35,152 bases of DNA from a bacterium. Lineage in GTDB: Bacteria > UBP6 > UBA1177. Every line of letters begins with the position of its first letter. Positions within the stretch are counted from its first letter, which is position 1. Where the stretch lies: positions 1 to 35,152 of the forward strand of contig JAGCXM010000012.1 of assembly GCA_017961325.1 (NCBI GenBank), read 5' to 3'. A model generated the notes under the pieces. The model did no database searches. It saw nothing but the letters and a program-made list of their open reading frames with translations, and had not been told where the DNA came from. This document shows, piece after piece, positions 31,341 to 35,152 of the stretch. The position numbers and the translations under genes are program-made.

Positions 31341-34300
31341 CTAAAGCAGTGAAACCGAACAGCCGCCGCTGCCGCCGTTACCCGAATTTTCATCGTGATT
31401 TTCCGGATCAGTGTCATCTGAATCACCATGATCCGTATATTCAGAATCACTCACGTCGCAGGTGTCTCCCGAATTTTCCGGAGAAGTATCGCTTTCAGAA
31501 TCAGCCGTGTCGGTTGAATCGGATGTATCTGTTGAATCAACGGAATCTGCATTATCTTCATCAGCAGGTTCATTTCCAGAGTCTGCATCATCTTCGTCTG
31601 ACGTTTCGCCTGAATCACCGGAATCGCTGTCCGCATCCTCGTCGGGAGCTTCATCGTTTGAATCAGCCGTGTCGTCGTCGGAATCTTCATCAGGCGTTTC
31701 GATTCCGCTGTCAGCAGGATCGTCGTCAGTTTTTGGACTTATTCCGAATTCGTCGAGAACAAACTGTAACATATTAATTTTATTATCTTTTTTAAGAATG
31801 GTTTCGAACGGAAATCCCAAGACAAAAACTTTTTTAGTATCGGTTTTCGTTAGAATTCCGGCACCGAGCGTCATCGCCGAATCATAAAACAGAACGGTTC
31901 TTCCCGATCTTGCGTAAGGCGAAACAACATCGGCGTATTCTGCCTGATATATATAAGTTCCGTCATCAAAACCGCCTGATATTGTTGAAAAATCATCCGT
32001 TCCATAAAAAGTGTAGAGCTTCGATCCATCATTTACATAATTGACATTGAGTATCTCATTAAAAAACTGTTTGTCATCATCATCGCCCTTTTCCTGAAGA
32101 TCCCAGCCTATTTCCGCGCCGCTTGCGAAAAGAGCGCCGCCGTTACCGATATATTCAGTAATTTTTTCCTGCTCGTCACGGTTGAAAGTCTCGTCAGCAG
32201 TACTCTGTTCACCCGAAAACCAGACGATCATATCATATTTTGAAAGATCCATGCAGGCGACATTGGTTCTCTGCGTGAAATCAAGCGAATATCCGAGTTC
32301 AGAAAGAAGAGGGGCATAGTATTTCGCATAATCGAAAGTATTAATATATTCAAGTATATAGCGGTTATTATCGACATTGTTGAAGCGCGGCATGGCATTG
32401 TCTATCCTTTCAAAACCGTCAACAAGAAGAATCTGTGCGCCGTGTTTTGCAGGAACAGCAGCGGCAACTGCGCTCGGGAATGAAACTCCGCCTGCGTTAT
32501 AGGCGACGACCCTGAAATAAACCGGCTTGTCAAGCTCAAAATTCTTGGTAAACTGGAGCACGTTTCCGACATCAGTTCCGTCATTGAAAGCATTGCCGTC
32601 GGCAGAAGTCTGAACATAATAACCTGTAGCCGGATGACCTTTGTAATAATTCGGAGAATCACTTTCGGGAGCACTCCAGGAAAGCGTTACCGAACCGTTT
32701 TCATTGACTTTCGTCCTTAAATTCCCCGGAGCATCGGGCAGAAATACAGGCGTTGTACCGTCTTTCTCAGCGAAATACTGAACTATTCCCTGATACGCGG
32801 CGCGTGACGCGATATCGCGGTACTGCGGGTTTTTAAGTCTAGCCGAATCAGTAGTCGAAGTATGAAAGGCAAGTTCGACAATAATTGAAGGCATTTCATT
32901 GTTACAATTCGGATTTATCTCACCGTAGTCACCGCTTAGAAGTCCGCCTCCGAATTCCTTATAACTTGAATCGAACAAATTTTTGACCGAATGAAGAATT
33001 CTATTGTGGACAAAATCGGCAAGTTTTTCACTTCCGGCTGCCGGAGAATCACTGTAAGTCAAGGTTGAAAGTCCGTTTGTAGTCGTATCGGATTCACTAC
33101 CGGGAGCATTTGAATGAAACGCAATGTAAAGTGAATCATCGCTTGTCTCGTTTTCCCACGCAGCCCAACGGCTTCTGGTTCTGACATCGTCATCACGGTC
33201 ATTTGACGAGACATGATAAACCGATCCGCTTGTCGCCCCCATAAACTGAATATTGTGAACGGCAGCCTCTTCCCAACGCGGTTTACCGGAAGTCGAAGTG
33301 CCGCGCTTTATAAGCCCTGTTCCGCCGCCGAAACGGACAGCATCGGCAACGAGTATCCCGCTCGTGCCGCTAAGCGTGACAGAACCGTTTTCTCTTGACA
33401 AACCTTTGCGGAAATAGAATCTGCCGAGATCTATCCAAGTGTTTCCGTGGTGCTGCTGATTTACATTGACTTCAGTCAGACCGCCGGCGTGTCTGATGGT
33501 ATAAAGTGCAGAACCACTTCTGTCGTTTCCCCTTCTGTAACTAACATAAACATGATAATATCCGTCTTCGGGAATATTTGCAGTCCAGCGTGCCCAGGTA
33601 TCGGAAGAAGCTGTAGCTGAGCGGAATCTTCCATTTTTAAGAGGGTTCACATCAATTCCCATCGGATAAGTCGTCCGTCCGTAACCGCCGTAAGTATCAG
33701 TTGTGTCCTTCTCCCAGTTCCCGCTATCTTCATAAATTCCATCCTCTTCAGAGTAAGCCGTACCGTCTGCATCGTCAACTATCACCATATTTTCCTGACG
33801 GTCTCTTTCGCGCACTGAAAAAACCATTCCGCCGGCATTCTGAAGATAAGGGATCAGAAAGTAACTAACGATTTCAGCATTGGAATCGTCTTCACGCATT
33901 CCCTGAGTAATGCCGCGCTGAGTCACCCATCCGGAAGTATTTGTATTGTAGACCCAGCCGTGACCGGCACTGACAAAAAGCGTTTTGCCTGAAAGTGCAC
34001 CTGTGATATTACCATATTTTACCTGCGGAGAAAGTGATTTTTTTGCAGGCTTTAAGGCTCCGCCTTCATCTTCCTCCTTTTTGGGAACGGGCAGAAGCTT
34101 AGGCAGAAACTCTGACGCTTTTTTATATTCGCCAGACTCAGAGGTTCTCAAAAGAATGTGAAGGTACCTGAAATTTATATTCAATGAAACCAGCGAGTAA
34201 GTATAGAGTCTGCTCAACTCTTCAAGCTTGATGTCATCGAAATCAAGAAGATATTTCTCTGAAACAGTAATGAAAACAGTCACTTTCTTTGCTTCGCTTT

Positions 34301-34427
34301 CGAGTGTTATTCTGTCAACCGAAACGCCGCTTACCTCAAAATTTTTAAGCGGAATATCAAGATTGACTGCAGAAAGAAATGAAACGCAAAACAGAATAAA
34401 CATAAAAACCAAGAATTTCTGCCTCAT
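31341..34427 (-). CDS. Multidomain secreted N-acetylmuramoyl-L-alanine amidase with an acidic tail
   Basis: The 1028-residue protein has a signal peptide (1-20), an N-terminal domain (about 22-115) and an Amidase_3 domain that cuts the MurNAc-L-Ala bond of peptidoglycan. The zinc ligands appear as H156 (SAGHG), E185 (NAEIV) and H438 (AFHSN), with catalytic E518 (VELAFH). Between E185 and H438 sits an inserted beta domain (about 245-370) resembling the golvesin C-terminal domain (GYYHVYVSYRRG, WIDLGRFYF). A fibronectin type III domain (about 566-660) and a ThuA/flavodoxin-like domain (about 664-897) follow. The tail (901-1017) is Asp/Ser/Glu-rich and ends GGSGGCSVSLL. GGAGG precedes the ATG. 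It probably acts in the envelope or is surface-exposed; the tail could bind calcium or act as a stalk. Confidence 0.85.
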   Translation of the reverse strand: MRQKFLVFMFILFCVSFLSAVNLDIPLKNFEVSGVSVDRITLESEAKKVTVFITVSEKYLLDFDDIKLEELSRLYTYSLVSLNINFRYLHILLRTSESGEYKKASEFLPKLLPVPKKEEDEGGALKPAKKSLSPQVKYGNITGALSGKTLFVSAGHGWVYNTNTSGWVTQRGITQGMREDDSNAEIVSYFLIPYLQNAGGMVFSVRERDRQENMVIVDDADGTAYSEEDGIYEDSGNWEKDTTDTYGGYGRTTYPMGIDVNPLKNGRFRSATASSDTWARWTANIPEDGYYHVYVSYRRGNDRSGSALYTIRHAGGLTEVNVNQQHHGNTWIDLGRFYFRKGLSRENGSVTLSGTSGILVADAVRFGGGTGLIKRGTSTSGKPRWEEAAVHNIQFMGATSGSVYHVSSNDRDDDVRTRSRWAAWENETSDDSLYIAFHSNAPGSESDTTTNGLSTLTYSDSPAAGSEKLADFVHNRILHSVKNLFDSSYKEFGGGLLSGDYGEINPNCNNEMPSIIVELAFHTSTTDSARLKNPQYRDIASRAAYQGIVQYFAEKDGTTPVFLPDAPGNLRTKVNENGSVTLSWSAPESDSPNYYKGHPATGYYVQTSADGNAFNDGTDVGNVLQFTKNFELDKPVYFRVVAYNAGGVSFPSAVAAAVPAKHGAQILLVDGFERIDNAMPRFNNVDNNRYILEYINTFDYAKYYAPLLSELGYSLDFTQRTNVACMDLSKYDMIVWFSGEQSTADETFNRDEQEKITEYIGNGGALFASGAEIGWDLQEKGDDDDKQFFNEILNVNYVNDGSKLYTFYGTDDFSTISGGFDDGTYIYQAEYADVVSPYARSGRTVLFYDSAMTLGAGILTKTDTKKVFVLGFPFETILKKDNKINMLQFVLDEFGISPKTDDDPADSGIETPDEDSDDDTADSNDEAPDEDADSDSGDSGETSDEDDADSGNEPADEDNADSVDSTDTSDSTDTADSESDTSPENSGDTCDVSDSEYTDHGDSDDTDPENHDENSGNGGSGGCSVSLL
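31377..31727 (-). repeat. Low-complexity Asp/Ser/Glu-coding tract in the amidase gene
   Basis: Irregular short repeats encode about 117 residues dominated by D, S, E, T and P (for example SDDDTADSNDEAPDEDADSD). The repeats are degenerate rather than identical, so this is a compositionally biased stalk, but it could still slip during replication. Confidence 0.7.
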
Positions 34428-34439
34428 TGCTACCTCCGT

Positions 34440-35152
34440 CTAAATTACGAATTCTGAAATTTTCCGAGCCGCTTCGGCTATTTCCGAAGCCTCTTTTGCA
34501 ATACTTATCCTAACGAAATCTTTGCCTTTCTCACTGAAATGAATACCGGGAACGGTACCGACTTTCTTACTTTCATACAAATCCATCGCAAACTTGAAAC
34601 CGTCATCGAATTTCTGCGGAATTTTTGCCCAGACGAAGTATCCGCCGTCGATCCGCGGCATGATAAAACCGCTTTTCTGAAGCGCTGAATGCATGATATC
34701 AAACGACTCACGCACCTTTCCTCTCAAAAAAGCGAGGTAATCTTTACCGTAATCGTTCTTTTCCAGATATCCGGCAATAGCAGCCTGCAGAAGTGATGGA
34801 GCGCAAAGCCCGGTGTAGTCATGAATTTTTGCAATATTTTCAATATGTTGTGCATCTGCAACGATATAACCGACACGCCATCCGGTAATAGAAAGCATCT
34901 TTGAAAAAGCGGAAACTAGAAAAAGCGTACCGTCAACAAGTTCAAAAGGAAGATAGGGCTTTTCACCGAAATACAGATCACTGTAGACAGCGTCAAAAAC
35001 AAGGTTGGCAGCGTATTTTTTGCAGATTTCATAAAGCCTTGAAATTTCTTCTTTTTTCCAGATTTTTCCGAGCGGATTTCCGGGAGAGCAGAGCAAAACA
35101 AGGTTTACTTTTTCACTTTTCACGCGGTTTTCCATCGAATCAAAATCGAAAG
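34440..35152 (-). CDS. PLP-dependent class I/II aminotransferase, 5' end beyond the window
   Basis: The visible C-terminal 237 residues belong to a fold-type I aminotransferase. LLCSPGNPLGKIWKKEEI carries the NP-x-G motif. FDAVYSDLYF has the Asp that contacts the pyridoxal ring. SAFSKMLSITGWRVGYI holds the Schiff-base Lys with the usual SKxxxxxGWRxGY pattern. Near the end, VRISIA supplies the Arg that binds the substrate carboxylate. The frame is open to the right edge, so the N-terminal third is missing. Substrate cannot be told; aspartate/alanine-type transaminases are the nearest match. It is upstream of the amidase gene by 12 bp in the same run. Confidence 0.88.
   Translation of the reverse strand, partial: FDFDSMENRVKSEKVNLVLLCSPGNPLGKIWKKEEISRLYEICKKYAANLVFDAVYSDLYFGEKPYLPFELVDGTLFLVSAFSKMLSITGWRVGYIVADAQHIENIAKIHDYTGLCAPSLLQAAIAGYLEKNDYGKDYLAFLRGKVRESFDIMHSALQKSGFIMPRIDGGYFVWAKIPQKFDDGFKFAMDLYESKKVGTVPGIHFSEKGKDFVRISIAKEASEIAEAARKISEFVI

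Noticed and set aside
31349-31887. Plus-strand frames rich in Ser, Arg, Leu and Pro opposite the acidic tail
   Set aside because: They are the antisense reading of the Asp/Ser low-complexity tract.
1-35152. CRISPR array, tRNA or rRNA genes
   Set aside because: No regularly spaced repeats, no convincing cloverleaf or T-loop outside coding sequence, and no rRNA-like conserved blocks were seen by eye.

Overview
The window has two parts. Bases 1 to about 8,330 are an accessory defence/toxin island. Bases about 8,440 to 35,152 are mostly ordinary chromosomal genes with cell-envelope genes among them. The host is a Gram-negative bacterium: there are two lipoprotein signal peptides, a Wzi-type outer-membrane protein, a small beta-barrel-like protein, a periplasmic amidase and a thioredoxin/CcdA membrane protein. 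The Asp/Ser-rich tail of the amidase, the Cys-rich lipoprotein and the large membrane-anchored spermidine-synthase-like proteins resemble deltaproteobacterial or myxobacterial-grade genomes from anaerobic settings, but this placement is a weak inference. Most promoters I could find are sigma70-like with a 16-bp spacer (TTGAAA/TTGACA - 16 - TATAAT-like).

Island (1-8,330). At the left edge is the C-terminus and right end of an IS256-family element, inserted into hsdS. On the minus strand follow hsdM, a PDDEXK (DUF1016/YhcG-type) nuclease and the truncated hsdS; no hsdR is in the window. Next come an AbiEi/AbiEii type IV toxin-antitoxin pair, an orphan RelB/DinJ-type antitoxin, a Fic protein and a LEM-3-type GIY-YIG protein that lacks its nuclease half. 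The last three genes lie between two copies of a 52-bp hairpin-containing repeat (6,013-6,064 and 8,276-8,327), so they may be a discrete cassette.

Housekeeping and envelope region. In order: a thioredoxin-CcdA fusion; asnS; a Cys-rich lipoprotein gene bracketed by a duplicated promoter; a membrane-anchored TPR protein; an LD-carboxypeptidase, a small unknown and a Wzi-like operon; two large membrane proteins with a central spermidine-synthase-like domain (16.1 kb minus, 24.6 kb plus); a HAD phosphatase; lepB; a DEAD-box helicase; a small outer-membrane-type protein; and a methylmalonyl-CoA mutase large subunit with a palindrome over its promoter. These are followed by greA-recG-zinc-ribbon, then an aminotransferase (cut by the right edge), a multidomain amidase, a lipoprotein and tmk.

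The best candidates for something new are the repeat-flanked Fic/headless GIY-YIG/orphan antitoxin cassette, the half-HsdS made by IS insertion beside a PDDEXK partner, the promoter duplication around the Cys-rich lipoprotein, the membrane-embedded spermidine-synthase-like pair (one with a degenerate cofactor loop), and the amidase whose catalytic domain is split by a golvesin-like domain. I saw no CRISPR array, tRNA or rRNA.
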